DNA of 64,000 nt from Rubripirellula sp. (GTDB lineage Bacteria > Planctomycetota > Planctomycetia > Pirellulales > Pirellulaceae): NCBI GenBank assembly GCA_012270065.1, contig JAAXJB010000008.1, forward strand, positions 54,710 through 118,709. The letters run 5' to 3'. Below the pieces are notes generated by a model. That model made no database searches. It was not told the origin of the DNA and saw nothing but the letters and a program-made list of their open reading frames with translations. Position numbers and translations under genes: made by a program. Shown one piece after another: positions 19,997 through 27,519 of the stretch; position 1 is the stretch's first letter, and each line of letters begins with the position of its first letter.

Positions 19997-20083
19997 CGTG
20001 TCGGGTTTCTGTTCTTTCTGTGGTTGAGGGCGGGAATCCGGATTGGATAGACAACCTGCCGGCTAAAAAGCGCCTTCTGGATT

Positions 20084-20905
20084 CTAACCCGCGAAACGAA
20101 GAGCCATGAAACTGTGGATCAGAGAGGTTGCCAGCAGCGCGAGTGTCAAAATACTGTGAAAAGCTACCCACAATCGCAAACGTAATTGCAACGCAAACTG
20201 GTAATCAAGGTCGTCCCGCCGTCGCACCAATGCTGCGAAGCGTCCGGCTGTACTACGGCCCTCGCTTTCCAGATAGCGTTCCAGATCCTTCAAGTCACTG
20301 AGCAGTCTTCGTCTGCGACCTCCTGTCGGCACCAGAACATAGGCGAGCGATGGACGGGAATTGAAGAAAGGACTGAGATGTTGGGTATAAAAGCTGCCAA
20401 GAACGGGGATTCCAACGTGTACGCTGAGTTCCTCCAGCAGCTTCCTGGCATGATCTGCGATTTGTCCGCGGTGCCACTCGACTCTGTCAAAGCGGTGTTG
20501 GCCTTCCACGGCGGTCAGGCGTTTGGGGAGTGTTCGCGAAGCATAGAGTCCGTAAAAACCGCTCAGGGTTACCAGTAGAAAAATGACAGAAAGACTACAT
20601 TCGAATACTCCATTTCCAATCAAATTGGGAACGTGCATCCAATAGACTCCCGCGGTGAAGAAGCCCATGTAAATGTGGACTTGAGTCCAGACGCTCACGC
20701 TACCGACCGGCAGAATCGGCAAGCGGCGGCGCATACCGAACAAGGCCAGTAACAGAAGGCAGCATAACAGCGTTGCACCGGTCAGCAGGGAAACATCAGC
20801 CAATCGACCTGTCTGGACCCAGACAATCCCAAGCATCACGAGCAATGCAAGCAGAGTCGTTGTGATGGCAATGCGCCGGCGATGACGAAAGGAGGAAACA
20901 GGCAT
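20084..20905 (-). CDS. Membrane protein with two His-x13-His helices (di-heme b-type candidate)
   Basis: 273 residues with about five hydrophobic helices (12-30, 38-57, 75-95, 100-120, 245-268). Two helices each carry a pair of histidines 14 apart: H77 and H91, and H250 and H264. This is the spacing used for bis-His ligation of two stacked b-hemes in cytochrome-b-type proteins. A basic cytosolic loop of about 120 residues lies between them. I do not recognise the family from sequence alone. It starts 4 bp after the Fe-S/cNMP gene stop and precedes the decaheme cytochrome, placing it as the membrane step between cytosolic Fe-S clusters and periplasmic hemes. Confidence 0.75.
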   Translation of the reverse strand: MPVSSFRHRRRIAITTTLLALLVMLGIVWVQTGRLADVSLLTGATLLCCLLLLALFGMRRRLPILPVGSVSVWTQVHIYMGFFTAGVYWMHVPNLIGNGVFECSLSVIFLLVTLSGFYGLYASRTLPKRLTAVEGQHRFDRVEWHRGQIADHARKLLEELSVHVGIPVLGSFYTQHLSPFFNSRPSLAYVLVPTGGRRRRLLSDLKDLERYLESEGRSTAGRFAALVRRRDDLDYQFALQLRLRLWVAFHSILTLALLATSLIHSFMALRFAG

Positions 20906-20909
20906 GTGT

Positions 20910-22733
20910 CTAGCTCCGCAGGTCGAGCCACTCCTGCAAGGGTTTTGACTCGGTCAAATCGATTTGGACAAGTGCATCGTGAGGGCAAGCAGCGGCACAT
21001 GCCGGGCCCGATGGAAGCTTGCTGCACATGTCACACTTGGTGGCCTTGACGATGGGCATGTCGGTGATCATGTCGCGGTAAGGACGACCCTGATGGTCAT
21101 AGACTTCGGTCATTCGAATATTGCCATAAGGGCAAGCAGCGGCACATGTGCCGCAACCAACGCAGATCGATTCATGAATTTGAACAACTCCGGATTCCTC
21201 GTCACGCATGATCGATCCGGTCGGGCAGCCAATCATGCAAACCGGATCAATGCATTGCATGCATGCTTCGACAACTTGCAAGCGGTCATGAGACAGTCCT
21301 TGACGGACGAAACGTGGATTGCCGTCATGGGCATTCCCGCATGCCTTGACGCAGTCATCACATCGCGTGCAGCGATGCAGGTCAATGACCATGGCCTGGC
21401 GTCCGTTGTTCAGCCGGCTTTGAACAATGAATTCAAGTAAAGCTGTTTGTTGGAATTGTTGCCCTGTCTCACTTTCGACATCGATATTCCGGGATGCCGC
21501 TGTGTCCTCGTCCCTTGCGTTCTGGCGACGGTCCGCGCCTGATTCTGATTGCTGTTCGATTGATTGCAGCATCAAATCCGCTGCTCTCTGAGGTAACTCT
21601 GTCCGACGGACGTGTGGCAAGATGTCGGCCGCGAACGTTTCTGCCGGTATGAAGAGCGCGTCCAGAAAACCAACGGCCCGTAAAGTGTTTTGTAAACTCA
21701 GCAACGGAGTATTGTCGGGCCGGACGCTGTTGTAAGACAACTCCTCCAGACCAAAGATATGCCCTTTGCCAAGATATGCCGTTGTGCGGTGGGAAGCGCC
21801 GTATTGCTGGGATAGCCTGCCGAATCCACTGCGTACGATTACCAATTCTGTTGGAACACGCCCCGCCTCACAGACGATCGGTTCAGATTCAATTTGTTGT
21901 TCGACGGGCAGATTTCGAGTGCGCTTGTAATCTGCGTTCCATTCGAGTCGACCAAAGGAACGCATCTGCGTGGCTTCCGCTACGCGAAGCAGACTTGGTT
22001 CTGGCAGGTAACGCAGTAACGGCACCTCACGTAAATGGACATTCAGCCAGTGTTTCCGGTAATGATCGTCCAGGCTGGCGGCAAAGCGTTTGTCTCGTCT
22101 GAGAATTCGAAGGCCTTGCCATCTGATTTCCAGTAATGTTGCTTCCGTTGCAGCAATGACCGTGGCTGTTCTTGGAGAACGATACATCGCGGCGACTTCA
22201 CCAAACAGTTCTCCCGGGCCCAGCTCTACACTTGTGTGGTCCCGAAGGACTACGCTGAAATCCTGCAGGAAAATGGCTGGGCGATCATCGATTTGACGGA
22301 TGGAACTTTTGTTTGTCGGTGAATCAACCGCTGTCGTCACCTGCTCCGGTGAACGGGCTTCGGCAACGCGTGGATGCCTGAGGAATTGCCGGATTGTTTG
22401 AAACCACGACATCTTTTCGGGACTGGAGCGACCCATCTGTCCGGGTGAAAGCGAATCCACAATCACATTTGTGCTGCCGGCAAGCACGAGAAATGCACTG
22501 TTGCCATAATCCCCCTCACGAACAATGATCTCACCCGGTTCGCAGCGTTTGATCCGGCAGTCGTTTCGTAGAATGCCTTCCAGAGGGATCGAACGCGGGA
22601 ATGCCTTGGCATCCATGCTCGCAAATGGTTCTCGAGAGCGCAGCCACAAAACGTCTGCATCGTCCATCGACGCATCCATCGGTTCGCTCCATCGCTCGGG
22701 ACGGCGCACAGCGATCGAATCTTCCACCTCCAT
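20910..22733 (-). CDS. Cyclic-nucleotide-binding domain protein with four [4Fe-4S] clusters
   Basis: About 607 residues from ATG 22733; the frame runs to 22886, but the N-terminal 51 residues look non-coding. Two Crp-like cNMP-binding domains come first. The first (about 55-215) is interrupted by a roughly 65-residue insert and retains a phosphate-binding cassette (GELFGEVAAMYRSPRTATV); the second (about 245-370) has a degenerate cassette. The C-terminal 160 residues resemble DmsB/FdhB/NrfC-type ferredoxins with 16 Cys in four groups starting at C455, C491, C524 and C567. There are no membrane segments. It probably senses a nucleotide or small ligand and passes electrons to or from the adjacent membrane cytochromes. 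Confidence 0.88.
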   Translation of the reverse strand: MEVEDSIAVRRPERWSEPMDASMDDADVLWLRSREPFASMDAKAFPRSIPLEGILRNDCRIKRCEPGEIIVREGDYGNSAFLVLAGSTNVIVDSLSPGQMGRSSPEKMSWFQTIRQFLRHPRVAEARSPEQVTTAVDSPTNKSSIRQIDDRPAIFLQDFSVVLRDHTSVELGPGELFGEVAAMYRSPRTATVIAATEATLLEIRWQGLRILRRDKRFAASLDDHYRKHWLNVHLREVPLLRYLPEPSLLRVAEATQMRSFGRLEWNADYKRTRNLPVEQQIESEPIVCEAGRVPTELVIVRSGFGRLSQQYGASHRTTAYLGKGHIFGLEELSYNSVRPDNTPLLSLQNTLRAVGFLDALFIPAETFAADILPHVRRTELPQRAADLMLQSIEQQSESGADRRQNARDEDTAASRNIDVESETGQQFQQTALLEFIVQSRLNNGRQAMVIDLHRCTRCDDCVKACGNAHDGNPRFVRQGLSHDRLQVVEACMQCIDPVCMIGCPTGSIMRDEESGVVQIHESICVGCGTCAAACPYGNIRMTEVYDHQGRPYRDMITDMPIVKATKCDMCSKLPSGPACAAACPHDALVQIDLTESKPLQEWLDLRS

Positions 22734-23191
22734 GATGAGATTTCGTAGGGGAATTGGGTAATCAAGGTCAAGATGAAACAGTGGTTTCGCAACAGAACAT
22801 GCCGCGGAAATTGGGTCCAACGAGCTGCTTTTTCGCGGGATCCAGATGTGTGTGGCGGTTGTTGGCAGCTTGCCAGCTGATGGCATGCGCTACCGGATCA
22901 ACCATCTCCCTCACCCCCACTGTCAAACAGCCATTCACTCAACCAAACTGGCGGGGTATGGATATTGAAGTGATGTGTTGTGAAACACGAATGTCCAGCA
23001 GGTCCGAATTCGAAGATCTCGGTTGGATTGCAGATACAATGGACCGGTTGTCCCAGTTGTGAATCGTTGTTTTGCAATGCCATTGAAGACCCTCGGCACG
23101 GTGTTTCACACCGAGCAACCAACGATTGAACACAGATTACTGACGCCGTCTCTGAACTCTCACAAGCCTTCTGAATCCAGTCAGGAATGAA
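22734..23191. other. 458-bp divergent intergenic region before the phosphofructokinase gene
   Basis: This region separates the minus-strand Fe-S/cNMP operon from the plus-strand pfk gene, so it should contain both promoters. Open frames here lack motifs. A small perfect hairpin lies about 80 bases before the pfk start (CGGTGT at 23099-23104, loop TTC, ACACCG at 23108-23113). It has no T-run, and its role is unknown. No palindromic operator of the Crp type was clearly recognised. Confidence 0.45.
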
Positions 23192-24340
23192 ATGGTCGAT
23201 GATTTGAAAGCAAATGTGGACATGACACCGCTGGATGAACGTCCACGGATTGGAATTCTGACTTCGGGAGGTGATTGTCCTGGATTGAACGCGGTCATTC
23301 GCGGAGTTTCGAAGTCAGCTTTTTGGCTGGGTTACCAGGTGGTTGGATTCAAGAACGGCTTCGAAGGGCTGATAGATCCGATCCAATGGCAGCTTCTGAC
23401 TCCGGAAGTCACGTCCGGGATTCTTGTCGAGGGTGGCACCATTCTGGGTTCAACCAACAAAGGGCGTTTCGGTGCCCGTGTAGGCAAAGATGGCAGAGCA
23501 GAGCTCGCTGAGGGTATCCTGGATCAGGTCGCCGAGACCTTTGAAAAGTTCCAGCTCGAGGGTTTGATTGTTGTTGGTGGCGATGGTTCTCTCTCAACTG
23601 CGCTGCAATTTCATGAAGCAGGTTTGCCCGTCGTTGGGGTCCCGAAAACGATCGACAATGATCTGTCCTGCACTGCTTACACCTTTGGCTTCAACAGTGC
23701 AGTGCTTTGTTGTTCGGATGCGCTGGATCGCCTTCACACGACGGCAGCCAGTCATGGCAGAGTCATGGTGTTGGAAGTGATGGGAAGGCATACGGGGTGG
23801 ATTGCACTTCATGGCGGTATCGCAGGCGGTGGTGATGTGATTCTGATCCCCGAGATACCTTGGACCTATGACAATATCCTGGCAAAAATCGATGAACGTA
23901 CCCGTATGGGCAAGAATTTTACTCTTGTGGTAGTTGCCGAGGGTGCAAGTTTGCCCAGCGGTGATTTGGTGGGGCAGGAGTCCGATAACATGCAGACAAA
24001 ACTGGGAGGGATTGGTCAGATCGTTACCGAGGAGTTGGACCGACGAATCGAGCAGGATGTGCGATGCGTAGTATTGGGGCATCTTCAACGTGGCGGTGGG
24101 CCGACGACATTTGATCGTGTTTTATCAAGTCAATATGGTGCCCATGCTGTTCGTCTGATTGTGGAAAAGAAGTTCGGTCAGATGGTTTGTTATGATCCAC
24201 CGGATATTCTCGATGCTTCGATTGAAGAAGCGGTCGGGAATTTGCGTACTGTGAATCCGGATGGATCAGCTGTAAACACCGCCAAGGCAATGGGGATTTG
24301 TTTCGGTGACACGCCCGGTTATGCAAATCCCTTTCATTAG
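23192..24340 (+). CDS. 6-phosphofructokinase, group III type
   Basis: 382 residues. The N-terminal nucleotide loop is ILTSGGDCPGLN. The phosphoryl-donor site is GGDGS (129-133), with Gly132 at the position equivalent to E. coli Gly104, and PKTIDND (151-157) has Lys152 at the position equivalent to Gly124. MGRHTGWIALHGGIAGGGD and GHLQRGGGPT follow. In this family, Gly at the first site favours ATP and Asp favours pyrophosphate. Lys at the second site is shared by PPi enzymes and group III ATP enzymes, so an ATP-dependent group III enzyme is the best guess. It phosphorylates fructose-6-phosphate in glycolysis. Confidence 0.93.
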   Translation: MVDDLKANVDMTPLDERPRIGILTSGGDCPGLNAVIRGVSKSAFWLGYQVVGFKNGFEGLIDPIQWQLLTPEVTSGILVEGGTILGSTNKGRFGARVGKDGRAELAEGILDQVAETFEKFQLEGLIVVGGDGSLSTALQFHEAGLPVVGVPKTIDNDLSCTAYTFGFNSAVLCCSDALDRLHTTAASHGRVMVLEVMGRHTGWIALHGGIAGGGDVILIPEIPWTYDNILAKIDERTRMGKNFTLVVVAEGASLPSGDLVGQESDNMQTKLGGIGQIVTEELDRRIEQDVRCVVLGHLQRGGGPTTFDRVLSSQYGAHAVRLIVEKKFGQMVCYDPPDILDASIEEAVGNLRTVNPDGSAVNTAKAMGICFGDTPGYANPFH

Positions 24341-24427
24341 CCCCGAGCACAGTAGGAATCAGTTAATGCCGGCAGCTCTTTGCGGTCTCCCTGAGGGAAC
24401 TGCCAGAGATTTCAGATTGGGCTACTG

Positions 24428-25045
24428 ATGTTTTTTTCAATGACTTCAAGACCGCGAAAACCGCAAGCTATCCTGCCCAGTGATAAGCAGCACCACTTTG
24501 GTGGAATTCTGTTCCTTGTTTCGTTGCTGGTGTTTTTCCTGAGCAGCATTCTGCTGTATGGCATTTACGCGTACAGTCGGCGAGGAGATCCGGAATCTGC
24601 GGCACCTTTGCCTTCCATGTTCCTGTTAAGCACTTTGTGCCTTCTGGTGATTAGCGGTCTGGTGCATATGGCTACACGTGCCATTCGACGGGAAAAGCGG
24701 TTGCTCACCAGCATGCTTCTGTTGATCAGTGGTATCACCGCAGTAATTTTTATGGGTCTGCAATTTGATGCGATGAGCGAAATGCTTCAGGGACCAGCCA
24801 TGAATAACGGAACTGGCAAGGGAGTTGCAGGGATGGTGGTTGTCCTTGCGATATTGCATGCGGTGCACGTTGCCGGAGGTGTCGTGGCTCTGACCGTTGT
24901 TGCGATTCGGTCCTGGCTGGGGCGTTATGACCATGAGCGTCATTGGCCGGTGGACTTCGCCGCCCAGTATTGGCACTTTCTGGATGTTGTGTGGTTGTGC
25001 ATGCTACTTGCCTTCTGTCTCACCACTGGTGGATTTGTGCTTTAG
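24428..25045 (+). CDS. Cytochrome c oxidase subunit III-like protein
   Basis: 205 residues with five transmembrane helices (about 27-49, 63-85, 92-112, 130-155, 175-200). The HAVHVAGG stretch in helix four and YWHFLDVVW in helix five are hallmark motifs of heme-copper oxidase subunit III (CoxC/CyoC type). Subunit III supports the catalytic subunit and carries no metal. The catalytic subunits I and II are not encoded here, so this is an isolated copy. It follows pfk by about 87 bp on the same strand. The alternative start at the internal MTSRP (fifth codon) is possible. Confidence 0.88.
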   Translation: MFFSMTSRPRKPQAILPSDKQHHFGGILFLVSLLVFFLSSILLYGIYAYSRRGDPESAAPLPSMFLLSTLCLLVISGLVHMATRAIRREKRLLTSMLLLISGITAVIFMGLQFDAMSEMLQGPAMNNGTGKGVAGMVVVLAILHAVHVAGGVVALTVVAIRSWLGRYDHERHWPVDFAAQYWHFLDVVWLCMLLAFCLTTGGFVL

Positions 25046-25163
25046 ATGCCGCATTGCAAGATGCCGTTCGATTCACAACTTTGTCCATTCCGGATCGGCA
25101 ACGTGATTCATGTGGCTGATGCCAGTTGCCGTTGCCATGGGTGGTTCATTGAGCTGTCTTGCA

Positions 25164-25192
25164 TTGACATGCACCATGACGTGAACCAGACT
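25164..25192 (+). promoter_or_regulatory. Possible sigma-70-like promoter of tRNA-Gly
   Basis: A perfect TTGACA (25164-25169) is followed after 17 bases by CAGACT, a three-of-six match to the -10 hexamer. This would place initiation about 20 bases before the tRNA. The weak -10 makes the call tentative. Confidence 0.3.
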
Positions 25193-25218
25193 TGAGTAGC
25201 GGTCAGGCGGGGTCTGCT

Positions 25219-25289
25219 GCGGGTGTAGTTCAATGGTAGAACATCAGCTTCCCAAGCTGAATACGAGGGTTCGATTCCCTTCACCCGCT
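25219..25289 (+). tRNA. tRNA-Gly (anticodon CCC)
   Basis: A 71-nt cloverleaf: acceptor GCGGGTG pairs perfectly with CACCCGC. The D arm is GTTC AATGGTA GAAC. The anticodon stem TCAGC/GCTGA encloses the seven-base loop TTCCCAA, giving anticodon CCC for the GGG glycine codon. The T arm is GAGGG TTCGATT CCCTT (one G-T pair) with the canonical TTCGA. The discriminator is T and CCA is not encoded. It stands alone between the oxidase-subunit gene and the converging epimerase gene. Confidence 0.97.
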
Positions 25290-25414
25290 TTCAGTGTCAC
25301 AGCCCCAGTTGCGGTCTCATTCTCCGCCGCAGAAATTGTTCACGGATCCGGCTTTCCTTTTTTCTCGCGACTGCTCGAGGCAAGCCGAATCAGGATTCAA
25401 GGTGATTCTGTCTG

Positions 25415-26455
25415 TCAATTTGCTGGCAGCAATTCCACCCCTGAACCTGGCAGGTTCGGGTATTTACAAACTCCCTGTTTCACTTGAACACCGGTCGCGA
25501 TGTCCCCAGCCAACAATTCAGCACCATCCATGTCGACATAGTCCAGCAACGGCAGCAACTGGCCGATGGCTGAGATTCCAACGGTTGACTCGGTCATGCA
25601 ACCAACCATTACCTTCAGATTCAACAGACGGGCCTGCTGAATCATGCGTCGTGCTGGTGTCAGTCCACCGCACTTGACCAGTTTGATGTTGATTCCATGG
25701 AATCTGTTGGCACAGGTTTCGACATCGGATTCCGTGATGCAACTTTCATCAGCAATGATTGGTAGTGCCGATCGCTCAAAGACATGCATGGAGCCTTCGA
25801 TGTCTTGAGCTGGCAGGGGTTGCTCGATGAACTCCACTCCCAGATCCTGTAATCTCTGTGCGTTACGCAGCGTTTCATCGACCGACCAGCCACAATTCGC
25901 GTCGACGCGGAATGTCGCATTTGTGTGCTGTCTCAGTTCAGAGATGATTTTCAGATCTTCGTTGGTTCCAAGTTTGATCTTGTATACCGGCCAGTCGGGT
26001 ACTTCCCGTATCTTCCTGACCATCTTCTCGACAGTGTCGATGCCAATGGTGAAATTTGAGACGGGCAGGTCACTGATATCCAGATTCCACAACTCATAGA
26101 CAGGGGTATCAAGTTGCTTGCCCCATAAATCATGGGCTGCCTGATCAATGGCGCAGATGGCAAATGGATCGTCCGGTAGACGCTCATGCAAACGCGACCA
26201 CAGGGCAGTCGGTTCCAGGCGGGTCGTGGATTCAATCTCATCACGAATTGACTCCACCGCGTCAACAATCCGTTGACCAGTCATTCCGTAGTAGTCGTTG
26301 GTTGTTGCTTCACCGAATCCCGAGTGCTTGCCATCACTCAATTCCACGATCACAGTCGGTTGTGTGGTGATACTGGAACGGGAGATCGTGAATGGGTGTT
26401 TGAGGTCCAGCTCTCGTGTGTGAATCGAAAGTTTCAAAGCGATGTCCTGATGCAA
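25415..26455 (-). CDS. Enolase-superfamily epimerase (dipeptide epimerase / DgcA-like N-acetyl-D-Glu racemase)
   Basis: 346 residues, mandelate-racemase/muconate-lactonising enzyme fold. Catalytic Lys pair in KIK (K159, K161); metal ligands D185 (VDANCGW), E211 (IEQP) and D236 (ADES); second base K258 (NIKL). This matches L-Ala-D/L-Glu epimerases. It sits 7 bp downstream of a DUF1611 gene. In marine Proteobacteria and haloarchaea that pair was described as DgcN (D-glutamate N-acetyltransferase) and DgcA (N-acetyl-D-glutamate racemase), which convert D-glutamate to N-acetyl-L-glutamate. I therefore favour DgcA over a murein-peptide epimerase, by context. The start ATG at 26455 begins a good N-terminal capping domain. 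Confidence 0.88.
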   Translation of the reverse strand: MHQDIALKLSIHTRELDLKHPFTISRSSITTQPTVIVELSDGKHSGFGEATTNDYYGMTGQRIVDAVESIRDEIESTTRLEPTALWSRLHERLPDDPFAICAIDQAAHDLWGKQLDTPVYELWNLDISDLPVSNFTIGIDTVEKMVRKIREVPDWPVYKIKLGTNEDLKIISELRQHTNATFRVDANCGWSVDETLRNAQRLQDLGVEFIEQPLPAQDIEGSMHVFERSALPIIADESCITESDVETCANRFHGINIKLVKCGGLTPARRMIQQARLLNLKVMVGCMTESTVGISAIGQLLPLLDYVDMDGAELLAGDIATGVQVKQGVCKYPNLPGSGVELLPAN

Positions 26456-26462
26456 GATTCTG

Positions 26463-27512
26463 TCAGCCTTGGATTTGCTGTTTCAGTTCCAGAACAGCTG
26501 CGGTGAGTTCACTGGGTCCGTGACGGAAAACATCACAGACGGGTAATTGAAATTGTTCTCTGATGCGTTTGCGTTCTTCCTCGGCCTGCTCTGCTGACAA
26601 CAAGCGACTGTTCATGGCAATCCCGATGACTTGACTTGGCATCATCAGGCGTGCTGCCGATTCATAGGCATCTTTCAGGGTAGCGAGATCTGTCAGCCCG
26701 ATTTCCGGCATGCCATGAATCGCCTTGCGACCGGCTTCATAACACAACACCATTCCATGAGGGACTGAGCCATGCAACAAGCCGAGCGTGACCGCAGAAT
26801 AGCGAGGGTGTGCCAGACTACCCTGTCCCTCAATGCAAAGAATGTCGTGGTCTTGTGCCGCCAGGATCTGTTTTTCGACCGCGCCGCTGATGAAATCTGA
26901 AACAACACAATCAACGGGGCAGCCATTTCCCGCGATGAGGATTCCAGTTTGTCCAGTTGCCACGAACTCTGCCTGATGCTGTTTTGCGATCAGGTCTCGT
27001 GTCAGTTCGATGGAGGTTACCATTTTTCCAACGCAGCAATCCTGACCCACAGTCAGAATGCGAAGGCAATCGGAACGCAGGCCAATCCGATTGGCAACAT
27101 CTGTTTCGCTGTTTTTTCTGACATCGACCAATTCGGTTCCTGCAGCAGCGGCCGCTGCTGAAAACTCCTGGTCCTCCGAGAGGAATTCATGAAGGCCGGA
27201 GAGAATTGTCATCCCGCGACTTATCGCCTGCAGGATGACAGGTCGCCAGTGCCCGGGGATTTTTCCACCCGGAGGAGCAATGCCGATGAGGAGCGTTTTG
27301 GCTTCGGGTGCCGCATCCAGGGCAGCGACCACTGGAATGTTGCCACCGGTTCCCAGTAATTGTGCGGCTGTCTGACCCGCTGCCTGGGAATCCAGAACAG
27401 CGACGACCTCATCCTGACAGTACCGAAGCACGCTGCACGCGGTTTTGGCCGTGAGAGGATTGGAATGTCCATCCGTCAGAATGACCATGCGTCGATTGGA
27501 AGTTGCTGACAT
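26463..27512 (-). CDS. DUF1611 family protein (DgcN-like D-glutamate N-acetyltransferase candidate)
   Basis: 349 residues. The N-terminal Rossmann-like part (1 to about 145) contains LLIGIAPPGGK. The C-terminal P-loop-like part has GQDCCVGKM (156-164) and an EGQGSLAHPRYSAVTLGLLHGS stretch typical of DUF1611. Family members were long unassigned; some are now reported as D-glutamate N-acetyltransferases, encoded beside a DgcA racemase, which is exactly the arrangement seen here. The gene lies 7 bp after the MutS-like gene and 7 bp before the epimerase gene, so the three form one operon. Acetyl-CoA use is inferred from family and context, not visible directly. Confidence 0.85.
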   Translation of the reverse strand: MSATSNRRMVILTDGHSNPLTAKTACSVLRYCQDEVVAVLDSQAAGQTAAQLLGTGGNIPVVAALDAAPEAKTLLIGIAPPGGKIPGHWRPVILQAISRGMTILSGLHEFLSEDQEFSAAAAAAGTELVDVRKNSETDVANRIGLRSDCLRILTVGQDCCVGKMVTSIELTRDLIAKQHQAEFVATGQTGILIAGNGCPVDCVVSDFISGAVEKQILAAQDHDILCIEGQGSLAHPRYSAVTLGLLHGSVPHGMVLCYEAGRKAIHGMPEIGLTDLATLKDAYESAARLMMPSQVIGIAMNSRLLSAEQAEEERKRIREQFQLPVCDVFRHGPSELTAAVLELKQQIQG

Positions 27513-27519
27513 CGTTAGG

